A stretch of 64,000 nucleotides of DNA from Leifsonia sp. fls2-241-R2A-40a (GCF_030209575.1 NZ_JARVRS010000001.1:496001-560000); one strand, 5' to 3'. Counted from the first letter of the stretch, positions 49,965 to 59,625 are shown. Notes: a model not told the origin generated them from the sequence alone. Translations and numbers: made by a program.

Positions 49965-51767
49965 GTGACAACAGAAGCTACTGAATCCACCGTCATCGAC
50001 GGCGTCCACTATCACGAGTTCGACATCGTCATCGTCGGCGCCGGCGGCGCCGGCATGCGCGCGGCGATCGAGGCGGGCCCGCACGCCCGCACCGCCGTGA
50101 TCTCGAAGCTCTACCCCACCCGCTCCCACACGGGCGCGGCGCAGGGCGGCATGGCCGCGGCGCTCGCCAACGTGGAGGAGGACAGCTGGGAGTGGCACAC
50201 CTTCGACACCGTCAAGGGCGGCGACTACCTCGTCGACCAGGACGCGGCGGAGATCCTCGCCAAGGAGGCCATCGACGCGGTCATCGACCTCGAGAACATG
50301 GGCCTGCCGTTCAACCGCACGCCCGAGGGCAAGATCGACCAGCGCCGCTTCGGCGGTCACACCCGTGACCACGGCAAGGCTCCCGTCCGCCGCGCCTGTT
50401 ACGCGGCCGACCGCACCGGCCACATGATCCTGCAGACGCTGTTCCAGAACTGCGTGAAGCTCGGCATCAACTTCTTCAACGAGTTCTACGTGCTCGACGT
50501 GATCATGAGCGACGTGGACGGCGTGCCCCAGCCCGCCGGCGTCGTCGCCTACGAGCTCTCCACCGGAGAGCTGCACGTCTTCCACTCGAAGGCGATCATC
50601 TTCGCCACCGGCGGCTTCGGCAAGATCTTCAAGACGACCTCCAACGCCCACACCCTCACCGGTGACGGAGTCGGCATCATCTGGCGCAAGGGGCTGCCGC
50701 TGGAGGACATGGAGTTCTTCCAGTTCCACCCGACCGGTCTCGCCGGACTGGGCATCCTCCTCACCGAGGGAGCCCGCGGTGAGGGCGCGATCCTCCGCAA
50801 CGCCTCCGGCGAGCGGTTCATGGAGCGCTACGCCCCGACGATCAAGGACCTCGCGCCGCGCGACATCGTCGCCCGCTGCATGGTCCAGGAGGTGGCGGAG
50901 GGACGCGGAGCCGGCCCGCACAAGGACTACGTGCTGCTCGACTGCACGCACCTCGGCGCCGAGGTCCTGGAGACCAAGCTCCCCGACATCACCGAGTTCG
51001 CCCGCACCTACCTGGGCGTCGACCCGGTGGTCGAGCCCGTCCCGGTGATGCCGACCGCGCACTACGCGATGGGCGGCATCCCGACCAACGTGGCCGCCGA
51101 GGTGCTGCGCGACAACACCACGGTCGTGCCGGGCCTCTACGCCGCCGGCGAGTGCGCCTGCGTCTCGGTCCACGGATCGAACCGCCTCGGCACGAACTCG
51201 CTCCTCGACATCAACGTCTTCGGCAAGCGCGCCGGCAACAACGCCGTCGAGTACGTCAAGACCGCGGAGTTCGTCCCGCTGCCGGAGGACCCGGCCGCGG
51301 CCGTCCGCGACATGATCGGCGACCTGCGCGCCTCCACCGGCACCGAGCGCATCGCCGCCATCCGCAAGGAGCTGCAGGACGAGATGGACCGGAACGCCCA
51401 GGTGTTCCGCACGGACGAGTCGCTGGCCCAGGTGACCGAGACCATCCACGGTCTGCGCGAGCGCTACCGCAACGTCCAGGTGCAGGACAAGGGCAAGCGG
51501 TACAACACCGACCTGCTGGAGGCCGTCGAGCTCGGCTTCCTGCTCGACCTCGCCGAGGTCGTCGTCTACTCCGCCCGCAACCGCAAGGAGTCGCGCGGCG
51601 GCCACATGCGCGACGACTTCCCGAAGCGCGACGACGAGAACTACATGAAGCACACCATGGCCTACCTCACCGGCGACCCGCACTCGTCGGACGCGGCAGA
51701 CCACATCACGCTCGACTGGAAGCCCGTCGTCGTGACCCGCTACCAGCCGATGGAGAGGAAGTACTGA
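49965..51767 (+). CDS. sdhA: Succinate dehydrogenase flavoprotein subunit
   Basis: A 600-residue catalytic subunit oxidising succinate to fumarate. '[17 protein letters not shown]' binds FAD, '[14 protein letters not shown]' has the His that links FAD, '[23 protein letters not shown]' (in part), 'HPTGL' and '[13 protein letters not shown]' are active-site motifs. I chose the GTG at 49965 after ACGGAAA; an in-frame GTG at 49941 would add eight residues. Its stop overlaps the sdhB ATG. Confidence 0.95.
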   Translation: MTTEATESTVIDGVHYHEFDIVIVGAGGAGMRAAIEAGPHARTAVISKLYPTRSHTGAAQGGMAAALANVEEDSWEWHTFDTVKGGDYLVDQDAAEILAKEAIDAVIDLENMGLPFNRTPEGKIDQRRFGGHTRDHGKAPVRRACYAADRTGHMILQTLFQNCVKLGINFFNEFYVLDVIMSDVDGVPQPAGVVAYELSTGELHVFHSKAIIFATGGFGKIFKTTSNAHTLTGDGVGIIWRKGLPLEDMEFFQFHPTGLAGLGILLTEGARGEGAILRNASGERFMERYAPTIKDLAPRDIVARCMVQEVAEGRGAGPHKDYVLLDCTHLGAEVLETKLPDITEFARTYLGVDPVVEPVPVMPTAHYAMGGIPTNVAAEVLRDNTTVVPGLYAAGECACVSVHGSNRLGTNSLLDINVFGKRAGNNAVEYVKTAEFVPLPEDPAAAVRDMIGDLRASTGTERIAAIRKELQDEMDRNAQVFRTDESLAQVTETIHGLRERYRNVQVQDKGKRYNTDLLEAVELGFLLDLAEVVVYSARNRKESRGGHMRDDFPKRDDENYMKHTMAYLTGDPHSSDAADHITLDWKPVVVTRYQPMERKY

Positions 51768-52528
51768 TGTCGAACGCCGTGCTCGAGACTCCCCCGGCCC
51801 CCGAGGCCCCGGTCGAGTCCTTCACCGTCACCCTGATCATCCGCCGCTTCGACCCGGACGTGGACTCGGAGCCGCGCTGGCAGGACTTCGACGTCGAGCT
51901 CTTCCCGACCGACCGCATCCTGGACGCCCTGCACAAGATCAAGTGGGAGCAGGACGGGTCGCTGACCTTCCGCCGCTCCTGCGCGCACGGGATCTGCGGG
52001 TCGGACGCGATGCGCATCAACGGCCGCAACCGCCTCGCCTGCAAGACGCTGATCAAGGACCTCGACATCTCGAAGCCGATCTACGTCGAGGCGATCAAGG
52101 GCCTGCCGCTCGAGAAGGACCTCATCGTCGACATGGAGCCCTTCTTCGAGAGCTACCGCGAGGTCCAGCCGTTCCTCGTCGCGAACTCGAAGCCCGAGAA
52201 GGGCAAGGAGCGCATCCAGTCGGTCGCCGACCGTGCGCGCTTCGACGACACCACCAAGTGCATCCTCTGCGCCGCGTGCACCTCGTCGTGCCCGGTCTTC
52301 TGGACCGACGGCCAGTACTTCGGCCCTGCGGCGATCGTCAACGCGCACCGGTTCATCTTCGACTCGCGCGACGACAACGCCCAGGTGCGTCTCGACATCC
52401 TCAACGACAAGGAGGGCGTGTGGCGCTGCCGCACGACCTTCAACTGCACCGACGCGTGCCCCCGCGGCATCCAGGTGACGCAGGCGATCGCCGAGGTGAA
52501 GCAGGCCATCATGCGCGGCCGCCCCTGA
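51767..52528 (+). CDS. sdhB: Succinate dehydrogenase iron-sulfur subunit
   Basis: A 253-residue subunit carrying three Fe-S clusters: [2Fe-2S] at 'CAHGICGSDAMRINGRNRLAC', given here as Cys residues in the CxxxxCxxD...C arrangement, then 'CILCAACTSSCPV' and 'CTDACPRGI' for the [4Fe-4S] and [3Fe-4S] centres. It passes electrons from SdhA to the membrane quinone site. Translation is coupled to sdhA through TGATG, preceded by AGAGGAAG. Confidence 0.95.
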   Translation: MSNAVLETPPAPEAPVESFTVTLIIRRFDPDVDSEPRWQDFDVELFPTDRILDALHKIKWEQDGSLTFRRSCAHGICGSDAMRINGRNRLACKTLIKDLDISKPIYVEAIKGLPLEKDLIVDMEPFFESYREVQPFLVANSKPEKGKERIQSVADRARFDDTTKCILCAACTSSCPVFWTDGQYFGPAAIVNAHRFIFDSRDDNAQVRLDILNDKEGVWRCRTTFNCTDACPRGIQVTQAIAEVKQAIMRGRP

Positions 52529-52549
52529 CCGCTCGCTGACCTGGCGCCG

Positions 52550-52583
52550 AACGGCCCGCTCCACTTCGGTAGAGCGGGCCGTT
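52550..52583 (+). terminator. Intrinsic terminator of sdhCDAB
   Basis: A perfect 12-bp stem, AACGGCCCGCTC (52550-52561) with GAGCGGGCCGTT (52572-52583), and a 10-nt loop, 22 bp after the sdhB stop. The short T-run at the end of the stem is weak but the structure is very stable. Confidence 0.7.
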
Positions 52584-52594
52584 TGCACGCTCGC

Positions 52595-52600
52595 TATCCT
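52595..52600 (+). promoter_or_regulatory. -10 element TATCCT for the BrkB-like gene, leaderless
   Basis: TATCCT ends 6 nt before the GTG at 52607, directly downstream of the sdh terminator. Confidence 0.55.
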
Positions 52601-52606
52601 GGCGGC

Positions 52607-53851
52607 GTGGCCAAGAACTCCCGAAGCGCTCCGGCGGAGCCCGATCCGAGGATGCAGCGCGCCGAAGGGTGGGAGGAGCCCGAGGAGACGCTGGCGCAGC
52701 GGCTGCTCGAGCGCGCGGACCCGCTGCGGCGGCGGCTCGAGAAGCCGGTGGCGCGCGTGTCGATCTGGGCCAAGTGGGTGAAGGCCCTGCGGCCGTACCG
52801 CGTGTACATCAACTATTCGCACTCGGATGGCAACCTGCGGGCGGCGGGGATCGGGTACCAGTCGCTGTTCGCGGTGTTCGCGGCCATCTGGGTCGGGTTC
52901 TCGATCTCCAGCGTCTGGCTGGCGGGCAACGACCAGGTCTTCGACGCTCTTGTGTCGCTCCTGAACCGCGCTGTGCCGGGGCTCATCTCGACCCCGACGA
53001 CGCAAGGCATCATCCCCGCCTCCGAACTGCAGAGCGCGACCTCATTCGGCTGGACGGGCGTCCTCGCCGCGATCGGCCTGATCTGGACCGCGATCGGCTG
53101 GCTCTACTATTCGCGCCAGGCGGTGCGTGCGGTGTTCGGCCTCAGCCGCGACACCACCAACTACGCGCTGCAGAAGGTCCGCGACCTCGGGCTCGCTCTG
53201 ATCTTCGGCGTGCTCTTCGTCGTCTCGGCTCTGATCAGTGTCATCAGCACGCAGACGCTGACCCTGCTGCTCGACTGGATGAATCTGAGCTCCGACTCGT
53301 TCTGGACGAACGCCATCGCCCGGTTCTCGGGGCTGGTCGTCTCCGTCGCACTGAACATCGTCACGCTGGGAGCGATGTTCCGGGTGATGTCGCGGGTCGC
53401 CATCCCCTGGCGAAACCTGTTCTTCGGAGTCCTGCTGGGGTCGCTGGTGCTCGCCAGCCTCAGCGTGCTGAGCGGCTATCTGTTCGGAACGTCGAAGAAC
53501 CCGCTGCTGGCGACGTTCGCCGTCTTCATCGGACTACTCCTGTGGTTCAACCTGATCGCGCGCGTCATCCTGCTGTCCGCGTCGTGGATCGCCATCGGGA
53601 TGTTCGACAGCGGGCTCTCGCCGCGCGCGATCACCCCCGAGCAGGCCGCCGCCGAGCAGGCCGCGGCCGAGTTCGAGGCCCGGGTGCTCGTCGCGCGGGC
53701 CGAACTGACGCATGCTCGCGAGGATCTGGCCCGCGCGCGCTGGATGGCCCGGCTGCCGGCCCAGCGCCGAGTGGGACGCGCCGAGCAGCGGCTCAACGAC
53801 CTGCTGGACGGCGTCGGAGAAGCCCCGAACGCTGTCGGCAGCCCCCGGTAG
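52607..53851 (+). CDS. YihY/BrkB-family inner membrane protein
   Basis: A 414-residue protein with a charged N-terminus, six membrane spans (residues about 75-340) and a C-terminal Ala/Glu/Arg-rich helix of about 70 residues likely to form a coiled coil. 'DGNLRAAGIGYQSLFAVFA' and 'WTAIGWLYYSRQAVRAVFGL' fit the BrkB/YihY family, whose function is unsettled (once taken for RNase BN). In mycobacteria a YihY protein is also next to trpS by my recollection. The GTG start is set by the leaderless promoter. Confidence 0.87.
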   Translation: MAKNSRSAPAEPDPRMQRAEGWEEPEETLAQRLLERADPLRRRLEKPVARVSIWAKWVKALRPYRVYINYSHSDGNLRAAGIGYQSLFAVFAAIWVGFSISSVWLAGNDQVFDALVSLLNRAVPGLISTPTTQGIIPASELQSATSFGWTGVLAAIGLIWTAIGWLYYSRQAVRAVFGLSRDTTNYALQKVRDLGLALIFGVLFVVSALISVISTQTLTLLLDWMNLSSDSFWTNAIARFSGLVVSVALNIVTLGAMFRVMSRVAIPWRNLFFGVLLGSLVLASLSVLSGYLFGTSKNPLLATFAVFIGLLLWFNLIARVILLSASWIAIGMFDSGLSPRAITPEQAAAEQAAAEFEARVLVARAELTHAREDLARARWMARLPAQRRVGRAEQRLNDLLDGVGEAPNAVGSPR

Positions 53852-53854
53852 GCT
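53849..53854 (+). promoter_or_regulatory. -10 element TAGGCT for xthA, built on the upstream stop codon
   Basis: TAGGCT ends 6 nt before the xthA ATG, and its TAG is the stop codon of the BrkB-like gene. GGAGGC between them is too close to the ATG to serve as a normal ribosome-binding site. Confidence 0.55.
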
Positions 53855-53860
53855 GGAGGC

Positions 53861-54697
53861 ATGCCCTCGAGTTCCCTGCGCATCGCCACGATCAATGCCA
53901 ACGGCATCCGCGCCGCCTTCCGCAAGGGCATGGGGTCGTGGCTCGAGGGGCGCGACGTCGACATCCTCGCGATCCAGGAGGTCCGGGCCTCGTCAGAAGA
54001 CCTCGAGCAGCTGCTCGGCGACGACTGGGACATCGTCCACGACCCGGCGACGGCCAAGGGGCGCGCGGGGGTGGCGATCGCCAGCCGGCACCGCGCATCC
54101 ATCCACCGGGTCGAGCTCGGACCGACGGAGTTCGACAGCGCCGGCCGGTGGCTCGAGGCCGACTACGAGGTCGACGGCACGGTCGTCACCGTGGTCAGCG
54201 CCTACGTGCACTCGGGAGAGGCCGGCACCGACAAGCAGACCGAGAAGTACCGCTTCCTCGACGCGATGGAGGCGCGGCTCCCCGAGCTGCAGAAGCACAA
54301 CGAACTCGCCGTGGTGATGGGCGATCTCAACGTCGGGCACCGCACGCTCGACATCCGCAATTGGAAGGGGAACGTCAAGCGCGCCGGCTTCCTCCCGGAG
54401 GAGCGCGCGTACTTCGACCGCATCCTCGGCGCGGAGGACGACCCCGCGTACAACGACGGAGCAGGGCTCGGCTGGGTCGATGTCGTCCGCAAGCGCGCCG
54501 GCGACGTCGACGGCCCCTACACCTGGTGGTCGTGGCGCGGGAAGGCGTTCGACAACGACTCGGGCTGGCGCATCGACTACCAGCTCGCGTCGCCGGCGCT
54601 CGCGGCCCGGGTGACGGACTACGCGGTGGACCGCGCAGCCGCCTACGACGAACGATGGTCCGACCACACGCCTGTGGTCGTCGACTACGCGCTCTGA
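53861..54697 (+). CDS. xthA: Exodeoxyribonuclease III (AP endonuclease)
   Basis: A 278-residue Mg-dependent base-excision repair nuclease. '[12 protein letters not shown]', 'ILAIQEVRA' (catalytic Glu), '[21 protein letters not shown]', '[10 protein letters not shown]' and the terminal '[10 protein letters not shown]' with the catalytic Asp-His are all in place. It cleaves at abasic sites and removes 3' blocks. It lies between the BrkB-like gene and trpS, all plus strand. Confidence 0.94.
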   Translation: MPSSSLRIATINANGIRAAFRKGMGSWLEGRDVDILAIQEVRASSEDLEQLLGDDWDIVHDPATAKGRAGVAIASRHRASIHRVELGPTEFDSAGRWLEADYEVDGTVVTVVSAYVHSGEAGTDKQTEKYRFLDAMEARLPELQKHNELAVVMGDLNVGHRTLDIRNWKGNVKRAGFLPEERAYFDRILGAEDDPAYNDGAGLGWVDVVRKRAGDVDGPYTWWSWRGKAFDNDSGWRIDYQLASPALAARVTDYAVDRAAAYDERWSDHTPVVVDYAL

Positions 54698-54740
54698 CGG
54701 CCCTCCGCTCCCGCATCCCCCACGATTTCGAAAGCAGACC

Positions 54741-55751
54741 ATGACCACTCGCCCTCGCCTCTACTCCGGCATGCAGCCGTCGGCCGATTCGCTCCACCTC
54801 GGCAACTATGTCGGCGCCCTCCTGCAGTGGAAAGAGCTGCAGAGCACGCACGACGCCTTCTTCTCCGTCGTCGACCTGCATGCGATCACCGTCGCCCAGG
54901 ACCCGGCCGAGCTCCGCGAGAAGACGCGCCGCACCGCCGCCCAGTACATCGCCGCAGGGATCGACCCCTCCGCCTCGACGCTGTACGTGCAGTCCCACGT
55001 TCCTGCGCACGCGCAGCTCGCCTGGGTGCTGAACACGATCACCGGGTTCGGCGAGGCGTCGCGCATGACGCAGTTCAAGGACAAGTCGCAGAAGCAGGGT
55101 GCCGACGCCACCTCCGTCGGGCTGTTCGCCTACCCGGTGCTGATGGCCGCCGACATCCTGCTCTACGACACCGAGATCGTGCCGGTCGGAGACGACCAGC
55201 GGCAGCACGTCGAGCTGACCCGCGACCTCGCCGAGCGCTTCAACAGCCGGTTCGGTCAGACGTTCGTCGTGCCGCAGGCGATGATCCTCAAGGACAGCGC
55301 GCGCATCTACGATCTGCAGAACCCGGAGTCGAAGATGTCGAAGTCGGCGGACTCCGGCGCCGGGATCGTGTGGATGCTCGACGAGCCCGACGTGACCCGC
55401 AAGAAGATCATGCGGGCCGTGACCGACACCGATGGTGTGGTCTCCTTCGATCGCGCAGGCAAGCCCGGCATCTCCAACCTGCTCAGCATCTTCTCGGCGC
55501 TGAGCGGCCGCTCCATCGAATCGGTGGAGCTGGAGTTCGAGGGCAAGGGCTACGGCGACTTCAAGAAGGCGCTCGTGGAGGTCGTGGTCGACGAGTTCGC
55601 CCCCATCCGGCAGCGCGCTCTCGACCTCCTGGCCGACCCGGCCGAGCTCGACCGCATCCTCGCCGTCAACGCGGACCGCGCGAGCGAGGTCGCCGAGGCG
55701 ACCCTCGCGAAGGCGTACGAACGGGTCGGCTTCCTCCGACGGGCCCGCTGA
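54741..55751 (+). CDS. trpS: Tryptophan--tRNA ligase
   Basis: A 336-residue class I aminoacyl-tRNA synthetase. '[19 protein letters not shown]' holds the HIGH-type motif and 'NPESKMSKS' the KMSKS loop; '[28 protein letters not shown]' (in part) is the tryptophan pocket. It charges tRNA-Trp. The stop overlaps the ATG of the GNAT gene (TGATG). Confidence 0.96.
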   Translation: MTTRPRLYSGMQPSADSLHLGNYVGALLQWKELQSTHDAFFSVVDLHAITVAQDPAELREKTRRTAAQYIAAGIDPSASTLYVQSHVPAHAQLAWVLNTITGFGEASRMTQFKDKSQKQGADATSVGLFAYPVLMAADILLYDTEIVPVGDDQRQHVELTRDLAERFNSRFGQTFVVPQAMILKDSARIYDLQNPESKMSKSADSGAGIVWMLDEPDVTRKKIMRAVTDTDGVVSFDRAGKPGISNLLSIFSALSGRSIESVELEFEGKGYGDFKKALVEVVVDEFAPIRQRALDLLADPAELDRILAVNADRASEVAEATLAKAYERVGFLRRAR

Positions 55752-56344
55752 TGCCTGCGCCGGTCGTGCTCTCCGGCGAACGCGTCACGCTGAGCATCCC
55801 CACGAACGACGACGTGGACCGGATCGCGGCACTGTGCGCGGATCCCGCCGTCGCACGCTGGACGACCGTGCCGTCGCCCTACCGCCGCGAGCACGCGGCC
55901 GGTTTCGTGACGAGCCTCGTCCCCGACGGCTGGGCGAGCGGCCGGCTGTGCACCTGGGCGATCCGGATGGACGACGTGCTGGTCGGGATGATCAGCATCG
56001 GCGACATCCACGATCGTCAGGGCGAGATCGGCTACTGGCTCGCCGCCGACGCGCGCGGTCGCGGCGTCATGTCGGAGGCCGCGCGCCTGGTGATCGACTA
56101 CGGCTTCGGCGCCGCGCCGGACGGTCTGGCGCTCCGACGGATGGTCTGGCGGGCGCTCGTCGGAAATGCGGCGAGTGCGGCAGTCGCCCGCCGTGCCGGT
56201 TTCCGGTGGGCCGGCACGGAACCGCTCGCCGCCGAGCAGCGCGGTCGGCGCTTCGACGAGTGGCGTGGCACGCTGGAGCGAGAGGATGCGCGGACGCCGG
56301 CGGACGGGTGGCCCGAAGCGAGCTTCGTGCAGGCGGCGCTGTGA
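55751..56344 (+). CDS. GNAT-family N-acetyltransferase (RimJ/RimL-like)
   Basis: A 197-residue acetyltransferase. 'EIGYWLAADARGRGVMSEAARLVIDYGF' (in part) has the acetyl-CoA binding RGRGVM loop, and 'RMVWRALVGNAASAAVARRAGF' is the typical second motif. This form usually acetylates protein N-termini or small molecules; the substrate is unknown. It is translationally coupled to trpS upstream and to the HAD gene downstream (GTGA). Confidence 0.88.
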   Translation: MPAPVVLSGERVTLSIPTNDDVDRIAALCADPAVARWTTVPSPYRREHAAGFVTSLVPDGWASGRLCTWAIRMDDVLVGMISIGDIHDRQGEIGYWLAADARGRGVMSEAARLVIDYGFGAAPDGLALRRMVWRALVGNAASAAVARRAGFRWAGTEPLAAEQRGRRFDEWRGTLEREDARTPADGWPEASFVQAAL

Positions 56345-57078
56345 CGCCTCCTCGTGTCGTGCTGTTCGACCTCGACGACACACTGTTCGCCCATCGCGCG
56401 GCGGTCGAGTCGGGCATCCTGCGTTACGCCGCCGCCCTCGGCGCGCCCTATGGAGCGGCCGATGCGGAGGAGCTGACGACGGTCTGGCACGACCTGGAGG
56501 AGGAGCACTACCACTCCTACCTCGCCGGCCGGCTCGACTTCGAAGGCCAGCGCCAGGCCCGCGCGCGCGACTTCGCCGCGCGACACGGAGTCGAGCTGAC
56601 CGACGCGCAGGCGAGCGCCTGGTTCGCGGACTACTTCGAGCACTACGTCGCGGCGTGGTCGCTGCACGACGACGCGCTGCCTGCGCTCGACACCCTCGAG
56701 GCGACCATCCCGGGCATCCGCTTCGGGCTGATCACCAACGGCGACCTGGCGTTCCAGCGCCGCAAGGTCGAGGCGGTCGGGCTCGACGCCCGGATCGAGC
56801 ACCTCATCGCGTCCGGCGAGGTCGGGGTGGTCAAACCGGATGCGGCGATCTTCGGTGGTGCGTGCGACACGTTCGGGGTCCGGCCCACGGAGGCCGCGTA
56901 CGTGGGCGACCGCCTGCGCACCGACGCCATCGGCGCCGCCCGCGCCGGCCTCTCCGGCGTCTGGCTGAACCGCCGGCACGCTATCCCGACGGTCGACGAC
57001 GAGCGCGACGCCGACCTCGCCGGCGTCCGCACCATCCACACTCTGGCCGAGCTGCCCGCCCTCCTCGCGTCGAGTTGA
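56341..57078 (+). CDS. HAD-superfamily hydrolase
   Basis: A 245-residue phosphatase-type protein with motif I 'VLFDLDDTLFAHR', motif II 'LITNG', motif III Lys in 'VVKPDAAIF' and motif IV 'YVGDRLRTDAIGA'. An alpha-helical cap lies between motifs I and II. The substrate is not predictable; housekeeping dephosphorylation of metabolites is common for the subgroup. The GTG overlaps the GNAT stop. It is last in the trpS-GNAT-HAD unit. Confidence 0.88.
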   Translation: MTPPRVVLFDLDDTLFAHRAAVESGILRYAAALGAPYGAADAEELTTVWHDLEEEHYHSYLAGRLDFEGQRQARARDFAARHGVELTDAQASAWFADYFEHYVAAWSLHDDALPALDTLEATIPGIRFGLITNGDLAFQRRKVEAVGLDARIEHLIASGEVGVVKPDAAIFGGACDTFGVRPTEAAYVGDRLRTDAIGAARAGLSGVWLNRRHAIPTVDDERDADLAGVRTIHTLAELPALLASS

Positions 57079-57125
57079 CGCAACACGCCGCCGGCCGGCC
57101 CGCCGGAACGGCGTGTTGCGTCAAC
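57074..57125. terminator. Long inverted repeat with 17-bp perfect arms
   Basis: GTTGACGCAACACGCCG (57074-57090) pairs with 57109-57125. The interior contains a further CCGGC/GCCGG stem (57091-57095 with 57102-57106). It starts inside the HAD stop codon. No U-tract follows. Confidence 0.6.
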
Positions 57126-57135
57126 CAGGTGCACA

Positions 57136-57169
57136 AAAGCGCCGCCCGGCAGGTGCCGGGCGGCGCTTT
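57136..57169. terminator. Bidirectional intrinsic terminator between HAD gene and glpK
   Basis: A perfect 15-bp stem (57136-57150 with 57155-57169) and a 4-nt loop, bordered by A-rich sequence on the left and T-rich on the right, so it has the A/U flanks needed in both directions. It lies 12 bp past the glpK stop. Confidence 0.8.
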
Positions 57170-57181
57170 GTGTGGGGCTGG

Positions 57182-58702
57182 TCAGGCGTTGCGCACGTCG
57201 TCGTCGACCCAGTCGAACGTCTTCGTGACGGCCTTCTTCCAGAGGCGCAGCTGGCGCTCGCGCTCCTCGGAATCCATGTTCGGCGTCCAGCGGCTGTCCT
57301 CCTGCCAGTTCTTGCGCAGGTCGTCGAGGTCCGACCAGAAGCCGACGGCGAGGCCGGCGGCGTAGGCGGCACCCAGCGCCGTGGTCTCGGCGACCACAGG
57401 ACGGACAACCGGCACACCGAGGATGTCGGCCTGGAACTGCATGAGCGTGTTGTTGGCGATCATGCCGCCGTCGACCTTCAGCTCCTGCAGGTCGACGCCG
57501 GAGTCGGCGTTGACCGCGTCCAGCACCTCGCGCGTCTGGAAGGCCGTGGCCTCCAGGACGGCGCGGGCGATGTGACCCTTGTTGACGTAGCGCGTGAGGC
57601 CCACGAGGGCGCCGCGCGCATCCGACCGCCAGTACGGCGCGAACAGGCCCGAGAACGCCGGCACGAAGTACGCGCCACCGTTGTCGTCGACCGTCTTCGC
57701 GAGGTCCTCGATCTCCGGGGCGCTGGAGATGATGCCGAGGTTGTCGCGCAGCCACTGCACCAGCGAACCGGTGACAGCGATCGAGCCCTCGAGCGCGTAG
57801 TGCGGCGCCTCGTCGCCCAGCTTGTAGCCGAGCGTGGTCAGCAGACCGTTCTTCGAGTGGACGATCTCCTCACCGGTGTTGAAGATGAGGAAGTTGCCCG
57901 TGCCGTAGGTGTTCTTGGACTCGCCCGGATCGAACGCCGCCTGACCGAAGGTCGCGGCCTGCTGGTCGCCGAGGATGCCCGCGACCGGGACCTCGCGCAG
58001 CAGGCTGGACGCTTCGACCTGGCCGTAGACCTCGGACGAGCTCTTGATCTCCGGGAGCATCGACTTCGGCACACCGAACGCTTCGAGGATGTCGTCGCGC
58101 CAGGTCAGCGTCTCCAGGTCCATGAACATGGTCCGCGAGGCGTTGGTGACGTCGGTGACGTGCACGCCGCCGTCCGGTCCGCCCGTCAGGTTCCAGAGCA
58201 CCCAGGCGTCCGTGTTGCCGAACAGCAGGTCGCCCGCCTCGGCACGCTCGCGCGCCCCTTCGACGTTCTCGAGGATCCAGGTGATCTTCGTGCCGGAGAA
58301 GTAGGTCGCGAGCGGGAGGCCCACGATCTGCTTGAACCGCTCGACGCCTCCGTCGGCCGCGAGGCGGTCGACGATCGGCTGCGTGCGGGTGTCCTGCCAG
58401 ACGATGGCGTTGTAGACCGGCTCGCCCGTGTTCTTGTCCCAGACCACCGCGGTCTCGCGCTGGTTGGTGATGCCCACGGCAGCGATGTCGTGACGGGTCA
58501 GGTCGGCCTTCGAGAGCGCCTGGCCGATGACCTCACGCGTGTTGTTCCAGATCTCGACCGGGTTGTGCTCGACCCAACCCGCCTTCGGGAAGATCTGCTC
58601 ATGCTCGAGCTGTCCGGTCGAGACGATCGACCCGGACTTGTCGAAGATGATCGCACGAGTGCTGGTCGTGCCCTGGTCGATGGCGACGACGTAGTCGGCC
58701 AT
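57182..58702 (-). CDS. glpK: Glycerol kinase
   Basis: A 506-residue FGGY kinase forming glycerol-3-phosphate. '[18 protein letters not shown]' is the N-terminal phosphate loop, '[13 protein letters not shown]' the substrate region, and '[18 protein letters not shown]' and '[20 protein letters not shown]' (in part) the FGGY signature regions. AAGGAG lies 6 nt before the ATG at 58702. It is third in the order glpD-glpF-glpK. Confidence 0.96.
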   Translation of the reverse strand: MADYVVAIDQGTTSTRAIIFDKSGSIVSTGQLEHEQIFPKAGWVEHNPVEIWNNTREVIGQALSKADLTRHDIAAVGITNQRETAVVWDKNTGEPVYNAIVWQDTRTQPIVDRLAADGGVERFKQIVGLPLATYFSGTKITWILENVEGARERAEAGDLLFGNTDAWVLWNLTGGPDGGVHVTDVTNASRTMFMDLETLTWRDDILEAFGVPKSMLPEIKSSSEVYGQVEASSLLREVPVAGILGDQQAATFGQAAFDPGESKNTYGTGNFLIFNTGEEIVHSKNGLLTTLGYKLGDEAPHYALEGSIAVTGSLVQWLRDNLGIISSAPEIEDLAKTVDDNGGAYFVPAFSGLFAPYWRSDARGALVGLTRYVNKGHIARAVLEATAFQTREVLDAVNADSGVDLQELKVDGGMIANNTLMQFQADILGVPVVRPVVAETTALGAAYAAGLAVGFWSDLDDLRKNWQEDSRWTPNMDSEERERQLRLWKKAVTKTFDWVDDDVRNA

Positions 58703-58736
58703 AGGTAACTCCTTTGTTCTTTGGGGGTGGAACGGG

Positions 58737-58767
58737 AGAGGCCGGCCGGGGGTGCCGGCCGGCCTCT
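58737..58767 (-). terminator. Stem-loop between glpF and glpK
   Basis: A perfect 13-bp stem AGAGGCCGGCCGG/CCGGCCGGCCTCT with a 5-nt loop, 4 bp after the glpF stop. There is no U-tract, so it may adjust relative glpF and glpK levels rather than stop transcription. Confidence 0.5.
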
Positions 58768-58771
58768 GGTC

Positions 58772-59548
58772 TCACTTGATGAGCGGGAGCAGCAGCAGCG
58801 CGATCCAGCCGGCGAGCAGACCGCCGATGATCGGGCCGACGATGGGCACCCACGAGTACGACCAGTCGCTCGTGCCCTTGCCCTTGATCGGGAGGATCGC
58901 GTGCGCGATGCGCGGACCGAGGTCACGTGCCGGGTTGATGGCGTACCCCGTCGGACCACCGAGGCTGGCGCCGATGCCGATAACGAGAAGCGCGACAGGC
59001 AGGGCGCCGAGGGCGGCGAGGCCCGCGGCCTGGCCGGGCTGGTGGCCGAACGCGATCACGACGAACACCAGGACGAAGGTGCCGATGATCTCGGTGACCA
59101 GGTTCCAGCCGTAGCTGCGGATGGCAGGTCCGGTCGAGAAGACGCCGAGCTTGTTCGCCGGGTCCGGCTCCTCATCGAAGTGCTTCTTGTACGCGAGGAA
59201 CGTCAGAACGGCGCCGATGATCGCGCCGATCAGCTGAGCCAGGATGTACAACAGCACCGAGATGAAGTTGACCGGTACCAGGGTGTGCGCCGCAGCCGAT
59301 CCGAAGGCCTTCGCGCCGTTGGCGACCAGACCGAGCGTCACTGCCGGGTTCAGGTGCGCACCGGAGTTGTAGGCGACCACAACGCCCGAGAACACCGCGA
59401 TGCCCCAGCCGAAGTTGACCATCAGGAACCCGCCGTTGAAGCCCTTGTTCTTGATGAGGGCGACGTTCGCCACGACACCGGTACCGAGCAGGACCAGCAT
59501 CGCTGTGCCCACCAGCTCGGACAGGAAATCTACACCGATATTGTCCAC
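58772..59548 (-). CDS. glpF: Glycerol uptake facilitator (aquaglyceroporin)
   Basis: A 258-residue MIP-family channel with six spans and two half-helices bearing NPA motifs: 'AHLNPAVTLG' and 'AINPARDLGPR'. The Asp after the second NPA-Arg is a mark of glycerol-conducting members rather than strict water channels. The GTG start follows GGAAGGTCAAC. A promoter and an operator-like palindrome lie upstream in the glpD-glpF gap, so it can be transcribed apart from glpD. Confidence 0.94.
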   Translation of the reverse strand: MDNIGVDFLSELVGTAMLVLLGTGVVANVALIKNKGFNGGFLMVNFGWGIAVFSGVVVAYNSGAHLNPAVTLGLVANGAKAFGSAAAHTLVPVNFISVLLYILAQLIGAIIGAVLTFLAYKKHFDEEPDPANKLGVFSTGPAIRSYGWNLVTEIIGTFVLVFVVIAFGHQPGQAAGLAALGALPVALLVIGIGASLGGPTGYAINPARDLGPRIAHAILPIKGKGTSDWSYSWVPIVGPIIGGLLAGWIALLLLPLIK

Positions 59549-59625
59549 GTTGACCTTCCAGTTGTTCAGTTGACCCGCACCCTGTTGTGCGTTCTGGTGA
59601 GGCTCTCGTCAGGGTGGGCACTTGA

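Noticed and set aside
49758-51704. Minus-strand open frame of 648 codons opposite sdhA
   Set aside because: It is the Val/Ala/Asp/Gly-rich mirror of sdhA codons, with no motif or start signal.
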